Of a stretch of DNA of 64,000 nt, positions 1 to 6,630 are shown piece by piece. Positions within the stretch are counted from its first letter, which is position 1. Each line of letters begins with the position of its first letter. The notes under the pieces are model-generated. The model was not told the origin of the DNA. It saw only the letters and a list, made by a program, of their open reading frames with translations, and searched no databases. This stretch comes from Elusimicrobia bacterium HGW-Elusimicrobia-3 (GTDB taxonomy: Bacteria; Elusimicrobiota; Elusimicrobia; Elusimicrobiales; UBA9959): the NCBI GenBank assembly GCA_002840355.1, contig PHAL01000004.1:1-64000 (forward strand). Reading direction: 5' to 3'. The position numbers and the translations under genes were made by a program.

Positions 1-1
1 G

Positions 2-517
2 CGCCCGGCGCCCGCCGCCGTGCCGGTCCCGGTTCCCGCTCCTGTCCCCGCCGCTGCCGCCGAAGCCGCCCCGGCGCCCCAGGCCGGGATAGCCGCGCCC
101 GAGCCTGCCGCCGAGCCCGCCCCGGCGGCCGCCCGGCGCTCCTCCTGCCAGGCCTGCTTCCAGACGCTGCCGGCCGGCTACGAAAAGATCACCGCCGAGC
201 TGAAGCCCTGGCTGACCGAGATGGAAAACCAGGCCGCCGACCTGGACCAGCGCCTCTCCGACATACAGAAGCGGATAGACGGCAAGGACGACGAGATAGA
301 GAAAGCCCGCCAGATAGCCAATAAGAAGGAGGCCAAGGCGGCCGTGAAGAACCTGGGCAAAGAGCGCAAGGCGCTGCTGAAGGAATATTCCGAAGCCGCC
401 GACCAGAAGGCCGACTTCTACAAGCAGTTCTCCAAAGAGGTGGAGAAGCGCACCCGGGCCCACCTGAAACTGCTGGAAGACAGCCTGCGGGCCACGCTGT
501 CGGCCGCCTCGGACTGA
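2..517 (+). CDS. Coiled-coil protein with Ala/Pro-rich N-terminus, 5' truncated
   Basis: The frame is open to the first base of the window, so the true start lies upstream; a GTG at 20 is only the first start-like codon inside. The visible N-terminal 45 or so residues are almost all Ala and Pro, as in a linker or a periplasm-spanning arm. A CQAC pair (CxxC) follows, then about 110 residues of charged helix rich in Lys, Glu and Ala with heptad-like spacing, likely a coiled coil. It ends 7 bp before the next gene, so the two are probably co-transcribed. I do not recognise a family, and function is unknown. Confidence 0.6.
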   Translation, partial: RPAPAAVPVPVPAPVPAAAAEAAPAPQAGIAAPEPAAEPAPAAARRSSCQACFQTLPAGYEKITAELKPWLTEMENQAADLDQRLSDIQKRIDGKDDEIEKARQIANKKEAKAAVKNLGKERKALLKEYSEAADQKADFYKQFSKEVEKRTRAHLKLLEDSLRATLSAASD

Positions 518-524
518 CGGTTTC

Positions 525-992
525 ATGTTCGACCTCGAGACCTGGGAATTGCTGAGCTACGTGGTGACGGTGGTCGGTCTGCCGATGGCCATCCTCGTCT
601 TCGTCTTCGAGCAGCGCAAGGAGCGCGAGAACGAGGAGGACGAGGTTTACCAGCTGCTGTCGGACAACTACGAGGAGTTCCTGCGCACCGCGCTGGCCAA
701 CCCGGACCTGCATTTGTTCACCGCCGGCAAGGAGCTGACGCTCTCGCCGGAGCAGCGCGAGCGGATGTTCATCATTTTCGACATGCTTATCTCGCTGTTC
801 GAGCGCGCCTACCTGCTGCTCTACGAGGACAGGATGAGCGGGAAGCAGGCGCGGCGCTGGCGGTCCTGGGAGGACTATATGGGCGACTGGTGCAGGCGCG
901 CCGACTTCCGCGCCGCGCTGCCGGACCTGTTGCGCGGCGAGGACCCGGAGTTCGCCGCCTATATAGAGGCCCTGGGCGCCAGCCAGAAATAG
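525..992 (+). CDS. Small membrane-anchored protein of unknown function
   Basis: 155 residues. Residues about 10-27 form one hydrophobic segment, followed at once by a highly charged stretch (QRKERENEEDE), so the bulk is predicted cytoplasmic with a single N-terminal anchor. The rest is helical, with many Trp, Tyr and Phe residues (for example RRWRSWEDYMGDW). There is no clear Shine-Dalgarno sequence, and the start lies 7 bp after the previous stop, which suggests translational coupling. A perfect-stem terminator follows. I cannot assign a family. Confidence 0.7.
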   Translation: MFDLETWELLSYVVTVVGLPMAILVFVFEQRKERENEEDEVYQLLSDNYEEFLRTALANPDLHLFTAGKELTLSPEQRERMFIIFDMLISLFERAYLLLYEDRMSGKQARRWRSWEDYMGDWCRRADFRAALPDLLRGEDPEFAAYIEALGASQK

Positions 993-1014
993 CGCGGCCG
1001 CGGGCCGCAGCGGG

Positions 1015-1046
1015 ACCGCCGGGAGCTCCCGGCGGTTTTGTTTTTA
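1015..1046 (+). terminator. Rho-independent terminator after the 525-992 gene
   Basis: An uninterrupted palindrome (11 + 11 bases, 1015-1036, arm ACCGCCGGGAG) is followed by TTTTGTTTTT. It closes the first transcription unit. Confidence 0.85.
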
Positions 1047-1126
1047 AGGGTTAAAGGAAAAAGGCGGCCAGCGAGAGGGCCGCCGATCTTGGCCTTTCGA
1101 GCCAGGTTCAGCGTTTAGGGGCGTTT

Positions 1127-1135
1127 TGGTAGAAT
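1127..1135 (+). promoter_or_regulatory. Extended -10 promoter (TGGTAGAAT)
   Basis: TTGG precedes TAGAAT (1130-1135), matching the TGn extended -10 form that recurs in this window. No good -35 is seen. Transcription would begin near 1142 and leave a leader of about 120 nt before the gene at 1261. Confidence 0.55.
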
Positions 1136-1151
1136 AGCGTCAGGGGCAAGC

Positions 1152-1233
1152 TTTTCAATTGAAAATAAATATTCCTGTTCGAGAATCTTTTCTCGTCGGT
1201 CAGGCGTTCCTGCGCCGGGCCGGCGGGCGCCTG
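1152..1233 (+). other. Structured 5' leader or operator region
   Basis: Three inverted repeats sit between the promoter and the gene: a 14-bp perfect palindrome TTTTCAATTGAAAA (1152-1165), a hairpin CGAGAA-tctt-TTCTCG (1180-1195), and a pair CAGGCG/CGCCTG (1201-1206 with 1228-1233). The palindrome is AT-rich in an otherwise GC-rich region and could be an operator. The later pairs could fold in RNA. No known riboswitch is recognised. Confidence 0.35.
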
Positions 1234-1260
1234 GAAAACTTTGGACCGGGGGGGTAAAGC

Positions 1261-1581
1261 ATGAAAAGAGTTGTTATAGCCTTGCTGCTGATCTCCTGCC
1301 TGGCGGCAGGCGCCAGGGCGGACGTGTTCGACAGCCTGGCCTCCGCCGACAAGGATAAATACGTGCATTTCTGCGCCGGCACGGTGCTGTCTCACGCCTC
1401 CTATCCTTTTTTCAGGAAGCGCCTTAAGAATAAGGACAGCGCCTGGCTGTACTCGCTCGGCCTGGCGCTGCTGTTCAGCGCGGGCAAAGAGCTGCACGAC
1501 AGCCGCAGCACCGGTTTCAGCGGCACCGACCTGCTGGCCGGCGCCGCCGGCGGGGCGACCATTGTGGTGGTTAAATTCTAA
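1261..1581 (+). CDS. Small exported protein resembling the YfiM/DUF2279 type
   Basis: 106 residues. An N-terminal signal peptide (MKRVVIALLLISCLAAGARA) is clear, and cleavage after ARA is likely. A DKYVHFCAG motif follows, then a hydrophobic segment around residues 62-75 and a C-terminal GFSGTDLLAGAAGG motif. That spacing (DK.xH...AG, then K-E..D, then D-LL-G..GG) resembles the small periplasmic or lipoprotein YfiM/DUF2279 group, whose role is unclear. The assignment is from memory of the motif pattern. The start is chosen for the GGGGGG ribosome-binding site just upstream. Confidence 0.6.
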   Translation: MKRVVIALLLISCLAAGARADVFDSLASADKDKYVHFCAGTVLSHASYPFFRKRLKNKDSAWLYSLGLALLFSAGKELHDSRSTGFSGTDLLAGAAGGATIVVVKF

Positions 1582-1604
1582 GAACCCCGCGGCCGGACAA
1601 TAAA

Positions 1605-1634
1605 AAACCGCCGTCCTTTTCAGGACGGCGGTTT
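1605..1634. terminator. Bidirectional terminator between convergent genes
   Basis: A 12-bp perfect stem AAACCGCCGTCC / GGACGGCGGTTT closes a TTTTCA loop. The minus strand continues with a T-tract (complement of 1602-1607), so it serves the RRM gene best; the plus strand reads TTTAAAA. Confidence 0.85.
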
Positions 1635-1656
1635 AAAACCGTTAAAGGATTTTAGA

Positions 1657-1989
1657 TTACCACTTGCCGCCGCCGTAGCCGCCGCGGCCACCGCGATCGC
1701 CACCGCGACCGCCGCGGTCGCCACCGCCGGAAGAGCGGGCTTCCATGGGGCGGGCTTCATTGATGGTCAGCTTGCGGCCGCCGAAGTCGGTGCCGTTCAG
1801 CTTCTCCATCGCGGCAACAGCTTCCGCGTCGTTCGGCATCTCAACGAAGCCGAAACCGCGGGACTGGCCGGAATCCCTGTCGGTTATCAGCTTGGCGCTG
1901 GTAACCTGGCCGTAGGTCGCGAAAAGGGCGTTCATTTCCTCTTCGGTCGTTTTGAAGGGCAGGCCGCCCACGTATATTCTCTTGCTCAT
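1657..1989 (-). CDS. RNA-recognition-motif (RRM) protein, glycine-rich tail
   Basis: 110 residues. One RRM fills residues 4-80: RNP2 is IYVGGL (5-10) and RNP1 is RGFGFVEM (44-51), with the aromatic positions that stack on RNA bases present. Residues 86-110 form a Gly/Arg-rich tail (GGDRGGRGG repeats). This is the architecture of bacterial Rbp proteins related to plant glycine-rich RNA-binding proteins. In cyanobacteria such proteins are often cold-induced; that is family knowledge and not shown here. The AAGGAG site lies about 9 bases before ATG. It acts alone, convergent with the 1261 gene. Confidence 0.9.
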   Translation of the reverse strand: MSKRIYVGGLPFKTTEEEMNALFATYGQVTSAKLITDRDSGQSRGFGFVEMPNDAEAVAAMEKLNGTDFGGRKLTINEARPMEARSSGGGDRGGRGGDRGGRGGYGGGKW

Positions 1990-2338
1990 TGTGTTATTCT
2001 CCTTGCAACTTTCTTACCTGACTCAACTCTCTTTGCTCTATCTATCCTGAATGTTGCTCGGAGGAATAGGCTTCAAAAACTTGAGTTCTGGTTTAACTAC
2101 CTGAATAGTATGACATTAATCCGGAAAAAGGTACATAGGCATCATGGCCCAAAACTCGTAGGCCCTCGCTTTTCGGCCTTTCTCGGACCCGCCTAGGCCC
2201 TTTGGCCCAGCGGCGGGGGCCAGTGTGCCCTTACGCCTGCGGCCTCCTTCCCTTATACTATTAAGGTGATATACCTAAACAGCTAGCGCAGCGATCTGCG
2301 GCCATACGGCCGCGGCCGTGCCGCGCGGCGCTTTTGTT
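1990..2338. other. Divergent intergenic region between RRM gene and protease
   Basis: No gene is seen in about 350 bases. It contains the leader of the RRM gene (minus), several GGCC-rich short inverted repeats (2160-2225), an AT-rich patch with TATACT (2254-2259), and the near-palindrome TTAAGGT-GATAT-ACCTAA (about 2261-2278) that could be an operator. A candidate minus-strand -10 (CATACT) lies at 2105-2110. None of these is strong alone. Confidence 0.4.
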
Positions 2339-2347
2339 TGCTAGAAT
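2339..2347 (+). promoter_or_regulatory. Extended -10 promoter (TGCTAGAAT)
   Basis: TTTGCTAGAAT lies 28 bases before the ATG at 2376, with GGAGG in between (2365-2369). No convincing -35 is present. Confidence 0.65.
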
Positions 2348-2375
2348 AAGTCGCGGTATTTTACGGAGGAACCTC

Positions 2376-3401
2376 ATGAGATTAAAGCCTTTCCTTACCC
2401 TGCTCGCAGTCGTTATACCGGCCTATTATGTTTTCAGTCCGGAGGTCATTCGCATCCCTTCCGACCTGCGCGACGCCGTGTCTGACGGCGCCTATGGCTC
2501 CCTGGCGGGTTCCGCCGGTTCCGCGGACGTGCCGGAAGTTTCCGCTCCCGAGGCCGTCGAGATGGGCGCGGGCAGCAAATCGATCTACGGCGACGATGAC
2601 CGCAAGGACTTCTTCCAGATGCCCGGCGACATGCAGACCATCGCCAACTCCGTGGTCTCCATGTGGAAATCCGCCTCCGTGACCACCGAAGCCTCCGGGG
2701 TCAAACTGCAGACCGTGAACTTCGGCGACCGCCTGAACCTCTGCCCCGATGAGAAGTTCCGCGAGCAGCCCATAGGGGCCTTCTGCTCCGGCTCGCTGGT
2801 GGGCGAGGACCTGGTCCTGACGGCCGGCCACTGCATACGCACCGAGAACCAGTGCCTGGACACCAAGTTCGTATTCGGCTACGGCGTCATGCGCGCCGGC
2901 GCCGCCGCCGTGACCACCGTGCCCTCCGCCAACGTCTACGGCTGCACCAAGGTCGTCAAGCGCTTCCTGGGCGGCGAGCCCGGCTCCCCTTTCCCGGCCG
3001 GCCAGCGCCTCGGCGCGGACTACGCCCTGGTACAGCTCGACCGCAAGGTCTCCGGCCGCAAGCCGCTGGCGGTCAACAAGGGCGCCGCCCTTAAGAAGGG
3101 CGACGGCATCTTCGTGATCGGCCACCCGGTAGGCCTGCCCGTCAAACTTGCCGGCAGCGCCAAAGTGCGCGACTTCTCCAAATCCGGCTACTTCGTGGCC
3201 GACCTGGACACCTTCGGCGGCAACTCCGGCTCGCCGGTCTTCAACACCAAGACCAAGAAGATAGAGGGCATACTGGTACGCGGCGACGAGGACTTCGTCG
3301 ACAGCCCCGCTGGCTGCACGACGATGGCCACCTACGAGCAGACCGGCGGCCGCGGCGAGGACGTGACCAAGATCTCCGAAGTGGAGAAATACATACCTTA
3401 A
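2376..3401 (+). CDS. Secreted trypsin-fold serine protease (V8/Trypsin_2-like)
   Basis: 341 residues from the ATG at 2376, chosen because GGAGG sits 6 bases upstream and the promoter -10 (2342-2347) excludes the longer frame. Residues 1-22 are a signal sequence or anchor. The chymotrypsin-fold triad is complete: His152 in LTAGHC, Asp215 in ADYALVQLD and Ser284 in GGNSGSPVF. A pro-region of about 120 residues precedes the catalytic domain. It probably cleaves extracellular or periplasmic protein. The residue that sets substrate specificity cannot be read with confidence. It is monocistronic, with its own promoter and terminator. Confidence 0.88.
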   Translation: MRLKPFLTLLAVVIPAYYVFSPEVIRIPSDLRDAVSDGAYGSLAGSAGSADVPEVSAPEAVEMGAGSKSIYGDDDRKDFFQMPGDMQTIANSVVSMWKSASVTTEASGVKLQTVNFGDRLNLCPDEKFREQPIGAFCSGSLVGEDLVLTAGHCIRTENQCLDTKFVFGYGVMRAGAAAVTTVPSANVYGCTKVVKRFLGGEPGSPFPAGQRLGADYALVQLDRKVSGRKPLAVNKGAALKKGDGIFVIGHPVGLPVKLAGSAKVRDFSKSGYFVADLDTFGGNSGSPVFNTKTKKIEGILVRGDEDFVDSPAGCTTMATYEQTGGRGEDVTKISEVEKYIP

Positions 3402-3424
3402 CCTCTCCCTCGGCTAAGGACAGG

Positions 3425-3455
3425 ACCGCCGGGTTAGCCCGGCGGTTTTGTTTTT
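3425..3455 (+). terminator. Terminator of the protease gene, abutting the next promoter
   Basis: A 9-bp stem ACCGCCGGG / CCCGGCGGT with loop TTAG is followed by TTTGTTTTT. The next -10 box begins two bases after the T-tract. Confidence 0.85.
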
Positions 3456-3462
3456 GTAGAAT
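3455..3462 (+). promoter_or_regulatory. -10 promoter element TGTAGAAT fused to the terminator
   Basis: TAGAAT (3457-3462) is preceded by TG without the usual spacer base. At 17 bp upstream the -35 would be TTAGCC, inside the terminator loop. It would drive the 3500-6580 operon. Confidence 0.5.
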
Positions 3463-3499
3463 AATACCAGCGGCCGAGTGGCCGCGGGGAGACAGGCGG

Positions 3500-4021
3500 A
3501 TGATGATTTCGCTGTTCGGTTACGCCGCGCTGCTGCTGCTGATCTCGGCGGCCGCGCTTTTCGTGCTGGACCGGTTGATCAAGATGGGCAGCCGGGGCGG
3601 CGACGCCGACGTTACGCTCAACGGCATCTTTTATACCGGGCTCACCCTGACGCTAGTCTTTGTGACGGTCACGGTAATAGCCTTCACCGGCGCTTTCGCG
3701 CTGCTGGGCTATTTCCTGCTGGCCCTGGCCGCCGTGCTGGCGGCCGCCTTCTTCTGGCGGGTGCGGCGGCTAGCCGCCGATCGGGCTCTGATGGGGGAAA
3801 TAATAGCGCAAGAGGAGCGCGTAGTGCGCGAGACGGCCCGGCGCGACCCGGGCAATGCCGCGGCCTGGACGCGGCTCGCCGAGCTCAGCGATAAAAAAGG
3901 CGACACCCGCAGGGCCGTGGAATACATGCGCAAAGCCTGCGAGATAGAGCCCACCCACATGAACTCCCGAAAACTCAAATCCTTGGAACAGAGCGCGGCC
4001 GCCCCCGCGCGGGACTTATGA
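3500..4021 (+). CDS. Membrane protein with C-terminal TPR-like repeat
   Basis: 173 residues. Hydrophobic helices lie at about 5-25, 45-65 and 68-88. A soluble tail (about 95-165) follows, with the TPR-like pattern AAAWTRLAELSDKKGDTRRA and VEYMRKACEIEPTHMNS, matching a tetratricopeptide pair that would bind partner proteins on the cytoplasmic side. Translation may begin at either of two adjacent ATG codons (3500 or 3503). It overlaps the next gene by ATGA, so the two are coupled. No exact family is recognised. Confidence 0.7.
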   Translation: MMISLFGYAALLLLISAAALFVLDRLIKMGSRGGDADVTLNGIFYTGLTLTLVFVTVTVIAFTGAFALLGYFLLALAAVLAAAFFWRVRRLAADRALMGEIIAQEERVVRETARRDPGNAAAWTRLAELSDKKGDTRRAVEYMRKACEIEPTHMNSRKLKSLEQSAAAPARDL

Positions 4022-5229
4022 AAATCCGCCTGCCGCTGCTGCGCGACAGCCACACGCACATATCTTTCTACGCCGCGCTCGGCGCGGCAGCGGACCTTTC
4101 GGCCTGCCGCACCGAGGCCGGCGCGCTGGCGCGGCTTAAAAAAGAGCCCGGCCCGCTAGTGCTGGCGCGGGGCTGGAACAGCGCCTATTACGACCTGCGC
4201 GGCGGGGGGTTCGACAGGCTCGGGCCCGCCGTGGTCTGCAACGTGTCCCAGCACAGCTTCCGTTTTAACGCGGCGGCCAGGGCCGCGCTGAAATCCGAAT
4301 TTCCCGACATAGTCGCCAACATAGACGACCCGGCCTGGGTGGAGAACAACCTCAACCGCGTCTTCGGCCTTTTCACCTCCGCCGGCGGCGCCAGGGACAT
4401 CCCCGCCTACATGGAGCGACTGGCCGCCCTCGGGGTCTGGGCCGCCGACGACATGCTGGTGCCCGACGACAGGGCCGCGCTGCTGCTGGGCCGCCGCTAT
4501 GCCGGGCGGGCGGCGCTGTGGACCGAACCGGACATCTATGAAAAACTTGGGCCTGCCGCCCGCGCGGCCATAGGCGGGCTGAAGTTCTTCGCCGACGGCG
4601 CCCTGGGCTCGCGCTCGGCCGCGCTGCGGCGGCCCTACCGGGGCGGCGGCCGCGGGCTGCTGCTGCACTCCGACGAAGAACTTGGCAAGCTTTTTAAACT
4701 GGCCGCGCGCCTTACCGGCCGCGCCGCCGTGCACGCCATCGGCGACGCCGCCCTGGAGCAGGTGCTGCGGGCGCTGGAGCGCCTGGCCATCCCCGGCCGC
4801 GACCTGCGGGTCCGCGTGGAGCACGCCCAGCTGAGCACGCCGGAGCAGGCGCGGCGCGCCAGGCGGCTGGGCCTGGCGCTGTGCATGCAGCCCAACTTCA
4901 GCGGCGACTCCGCCTGCTACGCCGACCGCCTGCCGCCGGCCCTGCTGCGGCGCAACAACCCTTTCCGCATGCTGATAGACAAGGCCGGCTTCGTGCCGGG
5001 CGAGAGCCTGCTGTTCGGATCCGACGGCATGCCGCACGGCGCCGCCCCGGCGCTGCAGGCCGCGCTGTTCCCGCCTTGGCCGGGCCAGCGCCTGACGCCG
5101 GACGAGTTCAGGGCCGGCTACTGCCTGCCCGACCTCGCGGCCGGCTGGCTGGACGCGCGGGTGGACGGGGCGAAGCGGAAAGTTTTCGTCAAAGTAGGCG
5201 GCCCGGCGGCCGCGGGGGGGAGGAAATAA
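4018..5229 (+). CDS. YtcJ-like amidohydrolase (amidohydrolase family 3)
   Basis: 403 residues. Metal-site motifs appear in the expected order: DSHTH near the N-terminus (DxHxH at 9-13), a KFFADGALGS strand carrying the bridging Lys position, VHAIGDAA, RVEHAQL, and GSDGMPHG with the final metal Asp. This order is typical of the YtcJ/amidohydrolase-3 group, which hydrolyse amide or related C-N bonds in small molecules; the true substrate cannot be read from sequence. Members are usually above 500 residues, so this is a short form starting directly at the DxHxH motif. It overlaps both neighbours (ATGA and TAATG). Confidence 0.8.
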   Translation: MKIRLPLLRDSHTHISFYAALGAAADLSACRTEAGALARLKKEPGPLVLARGWNSAYYDLRGGGFDRLGPAVVCNVSQHSFRFNAAARAALKSEFPDIVANIDDPAWVENNLNRVFGLFTSAGGARDIPAYMERLAALGVWAADDMLVPDDRAALLLGRRYAGRAALWTEPDIYEKLGPAARAAIGGLKFFADGALGSRSAALRRPYRGGGRGLLLHSDEELGKLFKLAARLTGRAAVHAIGDAALEQVLRALERLAIPGRDLRVRVEHAQLSTPEQARRARRLGLALCMQPNFSGDSACYADRLPPALLRRNNPFRMLIDKAGFVPGESLLFGSDGMPHGAAPALQAALFPPWPGQRLTPDEFRAGYCLPDLAAGWLDARVDGAKRKVFVKVGGPAAAGGRK

Positions 5230-6125
5230 TGCAGAGCGAATTCTCGGCGGACGCCATGAGGGACGTCTACAATTTCATAAAAGGCAACTGGGAATACCAG
5301 CTGCTGTTCGGGGCGATGGGGGCCGCGCTGCTTATCGGCCTGATCTATATCTTCCTCGAGTGGCGCCGCGTAAAAGCCATAGCCGCGATGGGCGAGGGGG
5401 GCGGCCTGGAGTACCATAAACACCCGGGCCTGGGCTTTTCGCTGCGGGCCGCCGCCCCGGCGCTGCTAAGCCTCGGCGATTATAACTCGGTCTCGCACGG
5501 CCTCAGGGACGCCGCGGTGCTGCCCGGCGCGTGGTACCTGGACTTCGAGTATACGGTGCGCGGCGGCAAGAGCAACCACCGGTATAATTTCGGCCTTGCC
5601 TTGTACCGCGATGAGCGCCTGGCCGTGCCGGAGTTCGAACTGTCCCCCGAGACGCTGCTGGACCGGGCCGGGGATCTGGTGACGAAGCGCGATATAGATT
5701 TTCCCGAGCGGCCCGGCTTCTCGGGCAGGTACGCGCTGACCGGGCCCGACAAGGAGCGCGTGGCGGCGCTGTTCACGCCCGAGATAACAAGGGTTTTCGA
5801 GGGGCTGCGCGGCGGCTGGCAGGTGCAGGGGGCGGGCAAGTTCCTGCTGGTCTTTAAAAGGGGGCTGGTGCCGGCGGCCGCCTACCCGGCTTTCATCGAG
5901 GAGGCCCGGGCGGTGTTCCGCGCTTTCCTGGCCGATCCGCGCAACACGGCGGCCTCGCCCGCCCCGGCCCCGGCGGCGGAGGCCGACGAGGGGGAGGTGG
6001 CGCAGGCGCAGCTATACCGGATGATCGGCGGCGGCGCGGGCCTGGGCCGGCCCGCCGAGATGATCCTGGCCGTGGCCTTCGTCGGTTTTATGATAGCGGT
6101 GCTTTACGCGCTGCTGATGAGCTGA
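5229..6125 (+). CDS. Membrane protein of unknown function, two terminal helices
   Basis: 298 residues. The start overlaps the previous stop (TAATG), with AGGA just upstream. A transmembrane helix lies at about 27-43 and another at about 277-296. Between them is a soluble domain of about 220 residues with conserved-looking features (GLGFSLRA, DFEYTVRGGKSNHRYNFGL, DIDFPERPGFSGRYALTGPD). I recall similar uncharacterised membrane proteins in many bacteria but no assigned role. An Ala/Pro stretch precedes the second helix. It sits in an operon with the amidohydrolase and the editing-domain protein. Confidence 0.7.
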   Translation: MQSEFSADAMRDVYNFIKGNWEYQLLFGAMGAALLIGLIYIFLEWRRVKAIAAMGEGGGLEYHKHPGLGFSLRAAAPALLSLGDYNSVSHGLRDAAVLPGAWYLDFEYTVRGGKSNHRYNFGLALYRDERLAVPEFELSPETLLDRAGDLVTKRDIDFPERPGFSGRYALTGPDKERVAALFTPEITRVFEGLRGGWQVQGAGKFLLVFKRGLVPAAAYPAFIEEARAVFRAFLADPRNTAASPAPAPAAEADEGEVAQAQLYRMIGGGAGLGRPAEMILAVAFVGFMIAVLYALLMS

Positions 6126-6139
6126 GCGGCGGGGGGACC

Positions 6140-6580
6140 ATGAAAGAATATACGGAACCCAGGATGCATACGGCGGAGCATTTGCTGAACCAGGCCATGG
6201 TGCGCCTGTTCGGGCGGGGGCGCGCCTTCAGCTCGCACATAGAGCGAAAAAAATCCAAGTGCGACTACCGCTTCTCCCGCGACCTGACGCCGGAGGAGCG
6301 CGCCGCGCTGGAGGCCGCCGTGAACGCGGCGGTGCGCGCCGCGCTGCCGGTGCGCGAAGATCTCATGCCCCGCGAACTCGCGGAGAAGGAACTGGACCTG
6401 GGGCGGCTGCCCGAGGGGGCCGGGGGAGAGAAGCTGCGCGTTATCCGCATAGGCGACTACGACGCCTGCCCCTGCATAGGCCCGCATGTGGCCTCCACCT
6501 CCGAGATAGGAGCCTTCCGGATAATCTCCACCGGCTACGCCGACGGCGTGCTGCGCATAAGGTTCAAGCTCGACGACTAG
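6140..6580 (+). CDS. AlaX-like tRNA-editing (SAD) domain protein
   Basis: 146 residues. The zinc-site motif HTAEH (residues 10-14, HxxxH) and the later CPCIGPH (CxxxH) are those of the second additional domain of alanyl- and threonyl-tRNA synthetases. No synthetase domain is present, so this is a free-standing editing protein that would remove mischarged amino acid from tRNA in trans. It is shorter than most AlaX proteins and lacks their N-terminal beta-barrel. Last gene of the 3500-6580 operon, followed by a shared terminator. Confidence 0.8.
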   Translation: MKEYTEPRMHTAEHLLNQAMVRLFGRGRAFSSHIERKKSKCDYRFSRDLTPEERAALEAAVNAAVRAALPVREDLMPRELAEKELDLGRLPEGAGGEKLRVIRIGDYDACPCIGPHVASTSEIGAFRIISTGYADGVLRIRFKLDD

Positions 6581-6596
6581 CGCCGGGCCGCGAAAA

Positions 6597-6630
6597 GAAA
6601 CCGCCGGGCTGTCCCGGCGGTTTCTTTTTT
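6597..6630. terminator. Bidirectional terminator, convergent genes
   Basis: A 12-bp stem GAAACCGCCGGG / CCCGGCGGTTTC with loop CTGT is followed by TTTTTT on plus and preceded by AAAA for the minus strand. It separates the editing protein from the kinase gene. Confidence 0.9.

Noticed and set aside
2334-2375. Upstream start of the first protease at 2334
   Set aside because: It would place the start before the -10 box TAGAAT (2342-2347); the ATG at 2376 has GGAGG and begins the signal sequence.
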